Positions 53,071-61,237 of a DNA stretch of 64,000 bases are shown one piece after another. Within the stretch, counting starts at the first letter, position 1, and every line of letters starts with the position of its first letter. The position numbers and the translations under genes were made by a program. Source of the DNA: UBA12077 sp963665525 (GTDB taxonomy: Bacteria; Bacteroidota; Bacteroidia; Bacteroidales; UBA12077); NCBI GenBank assembly GCA_963665525.1, contig OY762280.1, forward strand, positions 4,030,001 to 4,094,000, read 5' to 3'. The notes under the pieces are model-generated. The model did not search any database and was not told the DNA's origin. It saw only the letters and a list, made by a program, of their open reading frames with translations.

Positions 53071-53908
53071 TTATGCCTATTACAATATTCTTCAAACACT
53101 TTAAAACAATCTCGTAATTAAAACTTTTATGTGTCTCCAGAATCTGGTTAACTAAAGTGCTTCTTTCTTTTAATTCAATTTGTTCATTTAAAATTGATGA
53201 AATTTTCTTTTTAGTATCATCACTATTGCCTATTAACGTAGCAAGGTCTTTACCAAGCAATAATGATCCGGCAGATCTCGTATCAAAATTATCATCTTCA
53301 TAAACATCATAATGTTTTTCTAAAGCCCTATCTTCATTTATTGACAGATAATTATTTATAATAAAAGCCATATCATCTGCGTCTTTGTTTCCACTTGATG
53401 ATCTGTCGTTAAATGCTACCAGCTTTAAAAGGAAAATGCCTTCTAAAGAAGCAACATCAACTCTTAAAGAATCATCAATTAATATTTCTTTTGTTGCTTT
53501 ATTTACTTCGTTAAATCCCAGTACCGACATTGCAATTGATTCATCAGGTGGCCAAAAGATTTTATCATCTTGTTTCATTATCTCTCCATAGGGAACAATA
53601 TCAAGATGAAATACTTCATCATAATAAAACCGCTGCTTTTGTGTTGTATCTTTAGTAAACCCTTTAATTTTTACAATATCTTTTTCAATAGATTTATATT
53701 GGTCCCAGTTGGAAACTGCTATAGCTATATCCAGATCATGAGTTTTACGACCTGATTTTTCATTATTCAGTTCCATTATAATATCTCTTGCAGTAGCACC
53801 AATAACATAAAAACTAATATCTTTCTTGGAGAAATAATTTGTCAGTTTTTCTAATATTGGTTTTAATAAAGGGTGATCAAATTTTTTACTCGATATCTTG
53901 TAACTCAT
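53060..53908 (-). CDS. AbiEii/AbiGii-like nucleotidyltransferase (toxin-like)
   Basis: This 282-residue protein has a nucleotidyltransferase core. It has FYVIGATARDIIMEL (G-x3-R-D), the metal-binding DxD in THDLDIAIAVS and the third Asp in FHLDIVPYGEIM. The Lys in FLLKLVAFNDR and the Asp-Asp of KDADDMAFIINNYL also fit the AbiEii/DUF1814-like nucleotidyltransferases. AbiEii proteins are toxins of type IV toxin-antitoxin systems that block growth by nucleotide transfer to RNA. It overlaps the upstream AbiEi-like gene by 23 bases and the small downstream gene by 11 bases. Toxicity is inferred. Confidence 0.75.
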   Translation of the reverse strand: MSYKISSKKFDHPLLKPILEKLTNYFSKKDISFYVIGATARDIIMELNNEKSGRKTHDLDIAIAVSNWDQYKSIEKDIVKIKGFTKDTTQKQRFYYDEVFHLDIVPYGEIMKQDDKIFWPPDESIAMSVLGFNEVNKATKEILIDDSLRVDVASLEGIFLLKLVAFNDRSSSGNKDADDMAFIINNYLSINEDRALEKHYDVYEDDNFDTRSAGSLLLGKDLATLIGNSDDTKKKISSILNEQIELKERSTLVNQILETHKSFNYEIVLKCLKNIVIGINES

Positions 53909-54896
53909 CGTATAATAATTCTTTAGCTATTTGTATATTTCTTTCATACCCACTACTTATTAAATCAGCATAAACTAACAATTTAGGAGCAGTATAATAT
54001 TCTCTATATTGATCTTCTTCTTTCCAAAACATTTGAAGGATCTCAACATCTCCATTTTCATCAGGAATTAGTTTAAATTTTTTTGCAATGCTTTGCCAAT
54101 TTGTATTTGTGTAAATTGTAAATTTCTCAGGCTGCAATTGTCCAGTTAAAATAGCCGCTGCAGGTTCTCCTCCCCATAGATTAACATTATCAATATCTTG
54201 AATAGGTAAAGTGTCCCATTTATTTAGGTACTCAAGATTAAATCTCATATGTTTCTTTAAAATTCGTGGCCTTAAAACATCATTATAAGCGACAATCCAT
54301 CTTTCAATTAGGTCTTCTGTATTTTTTAAAACACGCTTTGTTTTTGTCTTTAAGATAAAAGATAAGCTCTCTAGTTCGGTCATTACATTACTCACAGAGC
54401 CTATTGATACATCTGTCATTTTTGCTAGTTCTCTATAAGATAATTGTAAGTTATTCGGACTTTTTAATAAATTAAATATTAATTTAATCCCTGTTTCCTG
54501 AAAAGCTCTAGATTGATTTGTTTTAGGTAATTTTTTAGATTTCTGACCAGTTATATAAACAAAAATATCTTGTTCATTAATATAACAATTACCAGAAACA
54601 TCAATATAATTTATGTTTAGCTTTTTTAGCTCTTTAGCAATATCAATAGCTATATATTTAGCAATTAACATTACAGGTTTGCTGGTTATATTTTTATAAT
54701 GATTTAATTGAGATAAAACTACACCTTTATTAGATGTCCTAACTTCAGATTTTGCTTCAACTACAAATTGTATGTTTCTAAGAGTTATTACAGCATCATA
54801 ATCTGGTCGCTGACTTTGAACTTCAACTATAATGCCTGTCAATTCTTCAAATTGAGCTGAAGCATCATATATGAAATCACTATTTTTGTACATCAT
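53886..54896 (-). CDS. AbiEi-like protein (winged-helix antitoxin/regulator with nuclease-like N-terminus)
   Basis: This 336-residue protein has a Mrr/PD-(D/E)xK-like N-terminal half (about 20-125: DYDAVITLRNIQFVVEAKSE, then an Asp-Ser-containing core VSGNCYINEQDIFVYITG). A winged-helix HTH is at about 140-195 (LSYRELAKMTDVSIGSVSNV). The C-terminal half (about 200-336, GGEPAAAILTGQLQPEKFTI) is typical of AbiEi_4-like proteins. As an AbiEi-family member it should bind its own promoter and counter the co-encoded nucleotidyltransferase. It heads the operon and has two possible start ATGs, one codon apart. The fold of the N-terminal half is a guess. Confidence 0.7.
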   Translation of the reverse strand: MMYKNSDFIYDASAQFEELTGIIVEVQSQRPDYDAVITLRNIQFVVEAKSEVRTSNKGVVLSQLNHYKNITSKPVMLIAKYIAIDIAKELKKLNINYIDVSGNCYINEQDIFVYITGQKSKKLPKTNQSRAFQETGIKLIFNLLKSPNNLQLSYRELAKMTDVSIGSVSNVMTELESLSFILKTKTKRVLKNTEDLIERWIVAYNDVLRPRILKKHMRFNLEYLNKWDTLPIQDIDNVNLWGGEPAAAILTGQLQPEKFTIYTNTNWQSIAKKFKLIPDENGDVEILQMFWKEEDQYREYYTAPKLLVYADLISSGYERNIQIAKELLYDELQDIE

Positions 54897-55320
54897 ACTC
54901 TTCTTGTTTGTTCACTTAAAATAATCGTTCAGTGTCAATGAACAATCAAATATATTGAACATAAATATAAAAAACAAATATTATATCTAAATAATCTACA
55001 ATAAATACTTATCTTATAATAATTACATCACTCATAATTATTTTATTCAAAGTACTATAAATACTCCATTCCCTAGTTCCAAGATGTACGTTCTGCAGGT
55101 AAGTGGTTATGAAATTACTAATAAAATAATAAATTCCAGCATTATATTATTCAATTATATAAGAAAATATAATTACTAGTTCGTTTAAATTTAGTGCTAT
55201 AAAAACAGTTTAGTCATTTAAAATTTCCTCAATTGAGTTAAGTTTAATTCACTATTGATTTTATCTGAACTCAAAATCAACGTTAATAAATTTCTACTCA
55301 AAGCAAACACACAAAATTCT

Positions 55321-55420
55321 GTGTAAACTATGTAAATCGTGTAAACCACACTTGTAAAAATCTGTATATCTATCCGTTAATGGTTTACATTCTTGTTTAC
55401 TCAATGTATACCGGTTTACA
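55321..55420. repeat. TGTAAAC iteron-like motifs in both orientations
   Basis: GTGTAAAC occurs at 55321 and 55339, with TGTAAATC between at 55331. In inverted orientation, GGTTTACA is at 55382, TGTTTACT at 55394 and GGTTTACA at 55413. This clustering is unlikely to be chance and shares the motif of the block at 55833. Confidence 0.6.
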
Positions 55421-55536
55421 AACTAAATAAACGTGTCTTTTTTAGATAAACGCATGTTTTCATATCTTTCTGGACAATGATTTATTGATAAAAGCATTAA
55501 TAAAGATGCTCATATATTGCAAAAAGCAAGTATTTA

Positions 55537-55683
55537 GAGTACTTTATAAGAGCTTTTGAATGCTTTTGAGTACTTTTTTTGAATATTCAGTGTGCTTTTG
55601 AGTACTTCTGGAGTATATGTCGAGTGCTTTTTTAAATATTGCCCTTTTTGAAGAGTATATTTTGAATGATTTCAGAGTACTTT
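55537..55683. repeat. GAGTACTTT repeat cluster
   Basis: GAGTACTTT occurs at 55537, 55568 and 55675. GAGTACTTC is at 55600, and the related GAGTATAT, GAGTGCTTT and GAGTATATTT are at 55611, 55622 and 55653. Units are often preceded by GCTTTT or TTTGAATG. Seven or so degenerate copies within 150 bp suggest iterons or a multi-site protein binding region. Confidence 0.65.
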
Positions 55684-55832
55684 ACTAATACTAGAATCAA
55701 ATTGTAATTTATTATAAAGTATATCGATATAACTTTACTCCATTGATATGCATACAATCAAAGCCAAATGATAGATTATTGGCGAAATTTAACATATATA
55801 TTTCTTTTATCTAATCTATACTTTAATTACAT

Positions 55833-55860
55833 TGTAAACCATGTAAACCCAATGTAAACC
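55833..55860. repeat. Three tandem ATGTAAACC units
   Basis: TGTAAACC occurs at 55833, 55842 and 55853, one helical turn apart (9-11 bp), just upstream (in map terms, on the 3' side) of the primase gene. An inverted relative, AGTTTACA, is near 55915. Confidence 0.65.
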
Positions 55861-55967
55861 TATAAAAAGGTATAGATTAATAATTTAACTTGTGTAGTAT
55901 AGTTAGTTTACAAAGAATACAATATTTTTTACAAAAAGGTTTGGGAAGAAGAATTAGTCAAAAAAAA

Positions 55968-58664
55968 TTATAAGTTCAACTCAACACCATTTATCATTAT
56001 TCCTGTTTGGTCTTCGAAGGTTTCATATTTGAACATATAACAACTTCCAAAGTTTTTCTTGGTATAGGCTTTCCCACTTCGTGCCTGTTGGGTAATATTC
56101 GGTATAAATGATTTGTTCCCTTTTGAAGTTAATAACTCTTTAATGGAATGAGAATCCATTATTTTCAAATTGTTTTTCTTGGCATAATCCACATAATAAG
56201 GATAAAGTAGTCTAAATTTTATATAGATTACTTCTTTAACTGAGTCTTTCTGATAATGTACATTCTCTCTAATATCACTATATGCTTCGTTTATTTTAAA
56301 GGCTATTGCAGTCCAGAAAATAGTAATGTCTTTAATATCGTTAGATAACTCATCTTGTGATTGAGCATTTTCAATTACTGCACTCACATAATCATCATAT
56401 TGAAATGGAAAATCGAGTTTTTCCTGTAACAGTTTTACTGGAGATAATAACAGAGCAATATGACTTAATTGCCTGTCTGAAATTTCTTCTTCCTTTGTAA
56501 GTGATGATTTGACTTCATAAAAGGTATTATCAAAAACCTTTTTAAACTTTTCTTCAATAAAAGAGCGGTACTTTAACAGTTCTCTTGTTACCTGGCAAAA
56601 ACCTTTGTCTCTGTGTTCAAGTAGTGTCTTATATGCTTCGGTAGATTCTTTTGAAAACTTGTTATCTTCAAAGTTAAGTACAATCATTCGGGCAAATAAA
56701 GCAGCTTCAGAAGTTGGCAATTCATTACCATCTACCATACATGCAGAAGTAATTTCTAATGTTATCGTTTTATTGTCATTGGATTTCTGAGCCATTGTGT
56801 AAAGCTCTCCATCATAACCTGTTTTAAAAACATCAACGGTTTTCTTATCAATAGCATTTGTATACTCTTTCAAGTAGTATAATGCATTTTTTCGCTGGGT
56901 TAATGATCGTGAGAATCCTTTATCGGTTGAGTTTAGTAAAGATATCCCATTATTAGGCTCACCAAACAAATGCAAAAAGAAGTTAATATAATTAGATTTT
57001 CCTGCTCCCTGGTCTCCAAACAGAAAAAGGAAAGGAAAAAATCCGGTTAAACTTATGATATAGTCTCGGAACAAGGCTAAAACAATAAATGATATTCCAA
57101 TAGCTCCATTTATTCCATAAGCTTTATATATTAATTCACTCCACTGTGTGAAATCTAATGTGCCTTCTTTGTAAGTAAATTTTCTTTGACCATTATAGGA
57201 TTCATTTTTGATATTAGTATGTGAAAAAGGGGCAAGATAATAACCCTGATTCTCACTATTAACAATTCCTAATTTATCCGGAAATAGGACCTTATTATCT
57301 TCTGTAATTATAGCATCTGCAAAACAATATATTTTATGATCTTTTTGGTAACCTAATTGTGTAATTGCTTCTGCACTTTGTTCATGGTCTTGCAAGTAAG
57401 CTAAAATATGCTCGAGTTGGCTTGTATAGCCAAAGAAAGAAAGTCCTTTTCCTGATATGCTTCTAATAATCTTCTTAAATTTTTCAAGGTTAAGTTCAGA
57501 ACTGTATAATTCCATTACGACAATCTCACCAGAATTCCTTTGAAATTTTATAATTCTGCGGCTATCTTTTGTTCCATCAATTAAATGATAAAGAATCTCC
57601 ATTAAGAAATTGGATAGCTTTTTAATAACAGGTTTCTCTTTTGCATACTCTTTGGAATAATAACATCCATCTTCCTGGTAAAAGAAATATTCATCATTAT
57701 CTTTTGTTTTGTTTTTACTATTCTTGGGGATTGGTTTAGAAAGAATATCTTCCCATATTAGCTCATAATTATTTCTATTTTGTAGGAATTTGTCCAGGTT
57801 ACCATCACTTAACAAATCATTTGCATCTTTCTTCTCGGAGAAATTTAATTTTCTTACTGATCGAATATCAAATCGGTTTGATAAAAGGAAATCTTTATAA
57901 TAATCAAAACACTTATTGCCTGCATTATCGTTATCAAAAGCAATTACAATCTGCTTACCAGTTACAAACTGCTGTAATACCTTAGTATTTTTTACCTTAT
58001 TTTCAGATGAGAATATTGCGATGCTTGAATGTTCGGGCATAGAGAGAGCATTAATAACTCCTTCGTGTATATAAAGTGTGTCCAAATCTGGCTTATATAA
58101 AGCTGAATAAATACTTTCATTTAGTTGTCCTTTATTCAGTGCCTTTGGACTACCATTTTTTTGTTCAATAAATCTTTTATTTATTAACTTTTCATCTGAA
58201 TCTAAAAATACAACAGCATGTTGAAGAGAATCGTAATAATAAGAATGCTTTGGTAATAATTTTATATTAACATGTCTTTGTTTCAAGTAATCTGTAGCTT
58301 TCCGGATATTATTACACTTAATTGCATATATCGTTTTTCCCAATTGATTAAGGTTGGATTTTAATGGTGACTTTGGAATATCAGTTAGATACTTATTCGC
58401 TAAATATTTAATAGCTTCTTTATCGTTCCAAACCTGGTTCTGATTCAAAATGAAATCAATTGCAGATCCTTTTGCATCACAAGAAAAACACTTAAAATAA
58501 TTTTCTTTAACATTTACACTGAAAGCTGAAGTGCGGTTTTTACCACTACCGCTTTTACAAAATGGACATTCACTAAGAGTATTTCGAGAATTGAATTTCT
58601 TTTTAGTTTCTGATTCAATGATTGTTCGGATATCAATTTTCTTAATTCTTCCAATTATTTCCAT
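55968..58664 (-). CDS. Mobile-element primase-helicase (CHC2 zinc finger, Toprim, P-loop ATPase)
   Basis: This 898-residue protein begins with a CHC2 zinc ribbon (Cys33, Cys36, Cys59, Cys62 in CPFCKSGSG and YFKCFSCDAKGSAIDF). A Toprim domain follows (about 190-250), with the Glu of TLYIHEGVINALSM and the Asp pair of VIAFDNDNAGNKC. A P-loop helicase-like domain (about 525-760) has Walker A in FLFGDQGAGKSNYIN. The C-terminus is helical. Such proteins start replication of integrative or plasmid-like elements. The neighbouring repeat blocks may be its origin. A hairpin terminator separates it from the upstream small gene. Confidence 0.85.
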   Translation of the reverse strand: MEIIGRIKKIDIRTIIESETKKKFNSRNTLSECPFCKSGSGKNRTSAFSVNVKENYFKCFSCDAKGSAIDFILNQNQVWNDKEAIKYLANKYLTDIPKSPLKSNLNQLGKTIYAIKCNNIRKATDYLKQRHVNIKLLPKHSYYYDSLQHAVVFLDSDEKLINKRFIEQKNGSPKALNKGQLNESIYSALYKPDLDTLYIHEGVINALSMPEHSSIAIFSSENKVKNTKVLQQFVTGKQIVIAFDNDNAGNKCFDYYKDFLLSNRFDIRSVRKLNFSEKKDANDLLSDGNLDKFLQNRNNYELIWEDILSKPIPKNSKNKTKDNDEYFFYQEDGCYYSKEYAKEKPVIKKLSNFLMEILYHLIDGTKDSRRIIKFQRNSGEIVVMELYSSELNLEKFKKIIRSISGKGLSFFGYTSQLEHILAYLQDHEQSAEAITQLGYQKDHKIYCFADAIITEDNKVLFPDKLGIVNSENQGYYLAPFSHTNIKNESYNGQRKFTYKEGTLDFTQWSELIYKAYGINGAIGISFIVLALFRDYIISLTGFFPFLFLFGDQGAGKSNYINFFLHLFGEPNNGISLLNSTDKGFSRSLTQRKNALYYLKEYTNAIDKKTVDVFKTGYDGELYTMAQKSNDNKTITLEITSACMVDGNELPTSEAALFARMIVLNFEDNKFSKESTEAYKTLLEHRDKGFCQVTRELLKYRSFIEEKFKKVFDNTFYEVKSSLTKEEEISDRQLSHIALLLSPVKLLQEKLDFPFQYDDYVSAVIENAQSQDELSNDIKDITIFWTAIAFKINEAYSDIRENVHYQKDSVKEVIYIKFRLLYPYYVDYAKKNNLKIMDSHSIKELLTSKGNKSFIPNITQQARSGKAYTKKNFGSCYMFKYETFEDQTGIMINGVELNL

Positions 58665-58682
58665 AAAATTTAATTAATAATT

Positions 58683-58706
58683 AAAAGCAGGGCAATTTGC
58701 CCTGCT
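58683..58706 (-). terminator. Hairpin between the acidic small gene and the primase gene
   Basis: AGCAGGGC-AATTT-GCCCTGCT is a perfect 8-bp GC-rich stem. On the minus strand it is followed by TTTTAATTATTAATT. It should terminate or attenuate transcription from the upstream genes into the primase. Confidence 0.75.
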
Positions 58707-58720
58707 AATAAGTAGATTTA

Positions 58721-58936
58721 TTAGAGTTCCTCATCCTCCAATTCCGATTCAATGTTTTCTACAAATTCTATAAGACTTAATACTGTCTCACTATCTTCAG
58801 GTTCATAGCTTACTGCAATTTCGATTTCGTCATTTTCATTCACTCCTGTAATTGAACCATCTAATTCTCCTTCCTGAAGTGTTTCAGCAAATTCTACCAT
58901 TGAATCTGGGTGAACATAAAAATTTCTAGTTTTCAT
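58721..58936 (-). CDS. Small acidic protein of the element
   Basis: This 71-residue protein starts MKTRNFYVHPDSMVEFAETL and is strongly acidic toward the end (ESELEDEEL). No family was recognised. It lies 44 bases after the HTH gene and is followed by a terminator hairpin. Acidic small proteins in mobile elements often mimic DNA or act as antitoxins or antirepressors, but nothing in the sequence proves such a role. Start codon and hairpin support a real gene. Confidence 0.6.
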   Translation of the reverse strand: MKTRNFYVHPDSMVEFAETLQEGELDGSITGVNENDEIEIAVSYEPEDSETVLSLIEFVENIESELEDEEL

Positions 58937-58979
58937 AATAAAATGATTTAAGTGGTTAATAATTTAGTTAATATAGTTT

Positions 58980-59276
58980 TTAAATCTCGTTCTGGATTTC
59001 TTCGATTGTTTTCTTTTTACCAGACTCTATCCATTTTAAGATTTCTGCCTTTTTAAAAAGCAAACGTTTTCCTTTTTTATAGAATGGTATTGTTCGCGAA
59101 GAAGTACGTGTATAAATTGATGCAACAGATTCCTCGATGAAATCTGCAACTTGTTGTACATTCATAAACTCGTCATTATTGTAATTGCTCTTAAGTTGTA
59201 ATGATGATTGTAAGCTGCTAATGCTTTTTTCAATGTTTTCAAGTTTTTCAAAAATAGGGGCAAATGGATTATTCAT
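58980..59276 (-). CDS. HTH_17/excisionase-like DNA-binding protein
   Basis: This 98-residue protein has an N-terminal coiled segment (about 8-28, KLENIEKSISSLQSSLQLK). A MerR/excisionase-type winged helix follows (about 38-85), with MNVQQVADFIEESVASIYTR and FYKKGKRLLFKKAEILKWI. Proteins of this kind in Bacteroidota elements control excision or the replication genes and usually sit between the integrase and the primase genes. The integrase is missing here. The start follows a short leader, and the phased repeats at 59491-59580 lie upstream. Confidence 0.8.
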   Translation of the reverse strand: MNNPFAPIFEKLENIEKSISSLQSSLQLKSNYNNDEFMNVQQVADFIEESVASIYTRTSSRTIPFYKKGKRLLFKKAEILKWIESGKKKTIEEIQNEI

Positions 59277-59490
59277 ATTACTTAGTTTTTAATTTCTTTT
59301 GGCAAGTCTACATCTCCTTTCTTAAACAAAGTTGTTAGTTGTTACCAGAAGTAATTGTTTGAATTCTTTTGAAACTATTTATAACTAATAAGGTTTGTTT
59401 TTACTTTCTAGTCATTCTTAGTTCTCATAAATATTTATCAGTGGCAAGTTTAATATATTCCGAAAGAATGGTTTCCTGTTTATAAACGTT

Positions 59491-59580
59491 AAAGAACGCC
59501 AAAGAACGTAATTGATCGTAAAAGAACGCAAATGAATGGATTTAATCGTAAAAGGCAGTAAAGGATAGTTAAAGTGTTTA
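59491..59580. repeat. Nine degenerate 10-bp units in exact register
   Basis: Starting at 59491 the sequence divides into ten-base units: AAAGAACGCC, AAAGAACGTA, ATTGATCGTA, AAAGAACGCA, AATGAATGGA, TTTAATCGTA, AAAGGCAGTA, AAGGATAGTT, AAAGTGTTTA. The consensus is close to AAAGAACGTA. The period of one helical turn puts all copies on one DNA face, as in iterons, repressor or recombinase arm sites. Confidence 0.7.
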
Positions 59581-59684
59581 TTAGTTCACTTATTATAAAA
59601 TCAGGATTTTTTATTTGATTTTAATTTTAAAAGTTTTCTTTTTAGAAAGTATATTTTGTTAGGCAAAATGTTAGGCAATAAAAA

Positions 59685-59714
59685 AGCAGCTACAATTCTA
59701 ATCTTGTAACTGCT
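59685..59714 (-). terminator. Terminator of the tRNA gene
   Basis: AGCAG-C-TACAA-TTCTAATC-TTGTA-A-CTGCT forms an 11-bp stem with one mismatch. On the minus strand it is followed by TTTTTTATTGCC. It lies 10 bases past the tRNA 3' end. Confidence 0.85.
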
Positions 59715-59724
59715 TGATTGCCTG

Positions 59725-59798
59725 TGGGCCCACCTGGGCTCGAACCAGGGACCCCCTGATTATGAGTCAGGTGCTCTAACCAGCTGAGCTATGGGCCC
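59725..59798 (-). tRNA. tRNA with CAT anticodon (Met, or Ile2 with lysidine)
   Basis: On the minus strand the gene starts GGGCCCATAGCTCAGCTGGT. It has the D-arm AGCTCAGCTGGTTAGAGC, an anticodon stem-loop CTGACTCATAATCAG with anticodon CAT (complement of 59762-59764), and a T-arm CCTGGTTCGAGCCCAGG. The acceptor GGGCCCA pairs with TGGGCCC, with A as discriminator. It spans 74 bases and CCA is not encoded. Sequence alone does not separate elongator Met from lysidine-modified Ile2. It lies at the edge of the element. Confidence 0.95.
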
Positions 59799-59885
59799 GA
59801 TTTATCATGTGATAAATTTCGGATTGCAATATTAACGAAATGTTATGAAATACGCAATACTTTTCAAAAAAATAATTTGATAAGA

Positions 59886-60626
59886 TTAAAATTTTTGAAG
59901 CGTAGCCAGGATTAAGTCAATGACATTGTGTACATTTTGATTAAAAATTTCTAATACTGCTTCCCAGGTAACAGCTTCTTCATCCATTTTCCAGCAGTCA
60001 TAATCAGTACTCATAGCAATGGCCGCATAAGGAATTCCTATTTCGTTAGCTAAAATAACTTCCGGAGCAACCGACATGTTGATGACATCGGCTCCCCACA
60101 TACGAAACATATTCGATTCGGCACGAGTAGAAAATCTAGGACCTTCGATACTTATGACAGTACCTTTTTTATGATATGTTAGGTTAAGCTCTTCGGCCGA
60201 TTGAATTAATAAATTTCTGATGTTTTCATCGAAAGGATCAGCCATGGGTGCATGTTTCATAATACCATCTTCAAACTCATCGTGAAAAGTCGTTGCTCGG
60301 TGTTTTGTAAAATCTATGAATTGATCTAATATAACTAAATGCCCACGATCAATTTCTTCTCGTAAGCTACCACATGCGGTAGTTGCTAATATATAATCAC
60401 AGCCTTGATTCTTTAAAGCCCAAATATTAGCACGATTGTTTACTTGTGTTGGAGGAATGGTGTGTTTCTTCCCATGACGCGATAAAATGACAACATCAGT
60501 ATTTTCAATTTTTCCACATGTTAGCTCAGAATCTCCATAAGGAGTATTTACCGTAATTATTTTAGGTGATTTTAATATTTTGGGATCTTCTAAACCTGAT
60601 CCTCCAATAATTGCAACTTTTGCCAT
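59886..60626 (-). CDS. mtnP: S-methyl-5'-thioadenosine phosphorylase (MTAP/PNP family)
   Basis: This 246-residue enzyme has the phosphate-binding opening IIGGSGLEDPKIL and SRHGKKHTIPPTQVNNRANI. The core has ATTACGSLREEIDRGHLVIL and DQFIDFTKHRATTFHDEF, and the base pocket VINMSVAPEVILANEIGIPY with MSTDYDCW. These are class II MTAP signatures. It splits MTA or 5'-deoxyadenosine into adenine and a ribose-1-phosphate derivative. It lies one base after the class II aldolase gene, with mtnA further upstream in the same operon. That suggests a single salvage pathway. Confidence 0.92.
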   Translation of the reverse strand: MAKVAIIGGSGLEDPKILKSPKIITVNTPYGDSELTCGKIENTDVVILSRHGKKHTIPPTQVNNRANIWALKNQGCDYILATTACGSLREEIDRGHLVILDQFIDFTKHRATTFHDEFEDGIMKHAPMADPFDENIRNLLIQSAEELNLTYHKKGTVISIEGPRFSTRAESNMFRMWGADVINMSVAPEVILANEIGIPYAAIAMSTDYDCWKMDEEAVTWEAVLEIFNQNVHNVIDLILATLQKF

Positions 60627-60627
60627 T

Positions 60628-61221
60628 TTATATTGTGTTATAATAATTTAATAGAATTTTTTCTGCTTCAAATAGAGACTTCCCATAAGTGATAATTCCT
60701 TCCTGATGTCCTCCCATGATAATGATACCAGAGCTTTTATTTGCTAATTTTTTGATTTCTATAGCTATTTCAGGGGTTCCAAATTTAGCTTTTTTATCTG
60801 TTGTAGGGAGTTTATCGAAATAACAGTTCCACATATCTTGATGATGAGTATGAATAACTGCATTTACTTTAGGGTTTGACTCATATATAATAGCATGACT
60901 TAAAGACTCTGATGAGGCTTTAGAGAGTCCGATACATGAAATGCTGTTTTTAGGTATATCAAAATCAGTTACTAAAGAATAATGTTCTTTTAATAGATGC
61001 CTAAAATTTCCAGTTGCAGATCCGGAAATAATAAATGAATTAGAACTATTTCGTAGGCTTAAGTTTCCAAAACCTATTCCATCAGGGTAAGCACCAATGA
61101 GACCTGTTTTATAAAGCCTTTCCCGGCTTGTATTGATAAGAGAAAAATCTTGGTCATTGAAACTAAAGATTCTCTTGTCCCAGTCTAAATTAAATTTGAT
61201 ATAACCTTCATCTGTTTTCAT
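60628..61221 (-). CDS. Class II aldolase/adducin-family protein (likely ribulose-1-phosphate-type aldolase)
   Basis: This 197-residue protein has zinc ligands His-x-His in AVIHTHHQDMW, the third His in IIIMGGHQEGI and the catalytic Glu in SKASSESLSHAIIY. These are the features of class II aldolases such as FucA and of MtnB. The family residues are all present, so it should be active. It lies between mtnA and mtnP, without mtnC, mtnD, mtnE or mtnK, which fits Ald2-type aldolases of the DHAP shunt. Methylthioribulose-1-phosphate dehydratase (MtnB) is the main alternative. Confidence 0.8.
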   Translation of the reverse strand: MKTDEGYIKFNLDWDKRIFSFNDQDFSLINTSRERLYKTGLIGAYPDGIGFGNLSLRNSSNSFIISGSATGNFRHLLKEHYSLVTDFDIPKNSISCIGLSKASSESLSHAIIYESNPKVNAVIHTHHQDMWNCYFDKLPTTDKKAKFGTPEIAIEIKKLANKSSGIIIMGGHQEGIITYGKSLFEAEKILLNYYNTI

Positions 61222-61237
61222 GTAAAAAATTTCAAAA

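Larger units (their letters stand above)
54897..55967. other. Non-coding, repeat-rich 1.07-kb region of the element
   Basis: No credible gene lies here. The region contains three families of short repeats: GTGTAAAC/GTTTAC motifs at 55321-55420, GAGTACTTT motifs at 55537-55683 and TGTAAACC motifs at 55833-55860. The rest is AT-rich. The layout resembles a replication origin or recombinase/repressor binding region serving the downstream primase gene. Confidence 0.6.
52830..59720. mobile_element. Decayed integrative element next to a tRNA gene (no integrase seen)
   Basis: From the break in the acyl-CoA synthetase gene (about 52830) to just beside the tRNA at 59725, the DNA is unusually AT-rich and carries element-type genes. 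These are an AbiE-like module, a CHC2-Toprim-helicase primase, a small acidic protein and a HTH_17/excisionase-like protein. Three blocks of short repeats and long non-coding stretches are also present. The order primase, small protein, excisionase, tRNA is what is seen beside integrases in tRNA-targeting elements, but no tyrosine recombinase is present. No direct repeat of the tRNA 3' end was found at the left junction. The limits are approximate. Confidence 0.5.
59277..59724. other. Non-coding region between the HTH gene and the tRNA
   Basis: 448 bases without a gene. It contains the 10-bp phased repeats at 59491-59580, two copies of TTAGGCAA in TTAGGCAAAATGTTAGGCAA (59660-59679), and the terminator of the tRNA. 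It would be the expected place of the integrase gene or attachment site of the element; neither is intact. Confidence 0.5.

Noticed and set aside
55321..55860. Possible CRISPR array
   Set aside because: The repeats are short (7-9 bases), degenerate and irregularly spaced, and no cas genes are present.
59660..59690. Remnant of an integrase C-terminus (LLGKMLGNKK-like reading)
   Set aside because: Ten readable residues are not enough, and the frame upstream is closed; kept only as a repeated TTAGGCAA motif.
59725..59798. Initiator tRNA-Met
   Set aside because: The acceptor begins with a paired G-C and the anticodon stem lacks the three G-C pairs of initiators; elongator Met or Ile2 is more likely.
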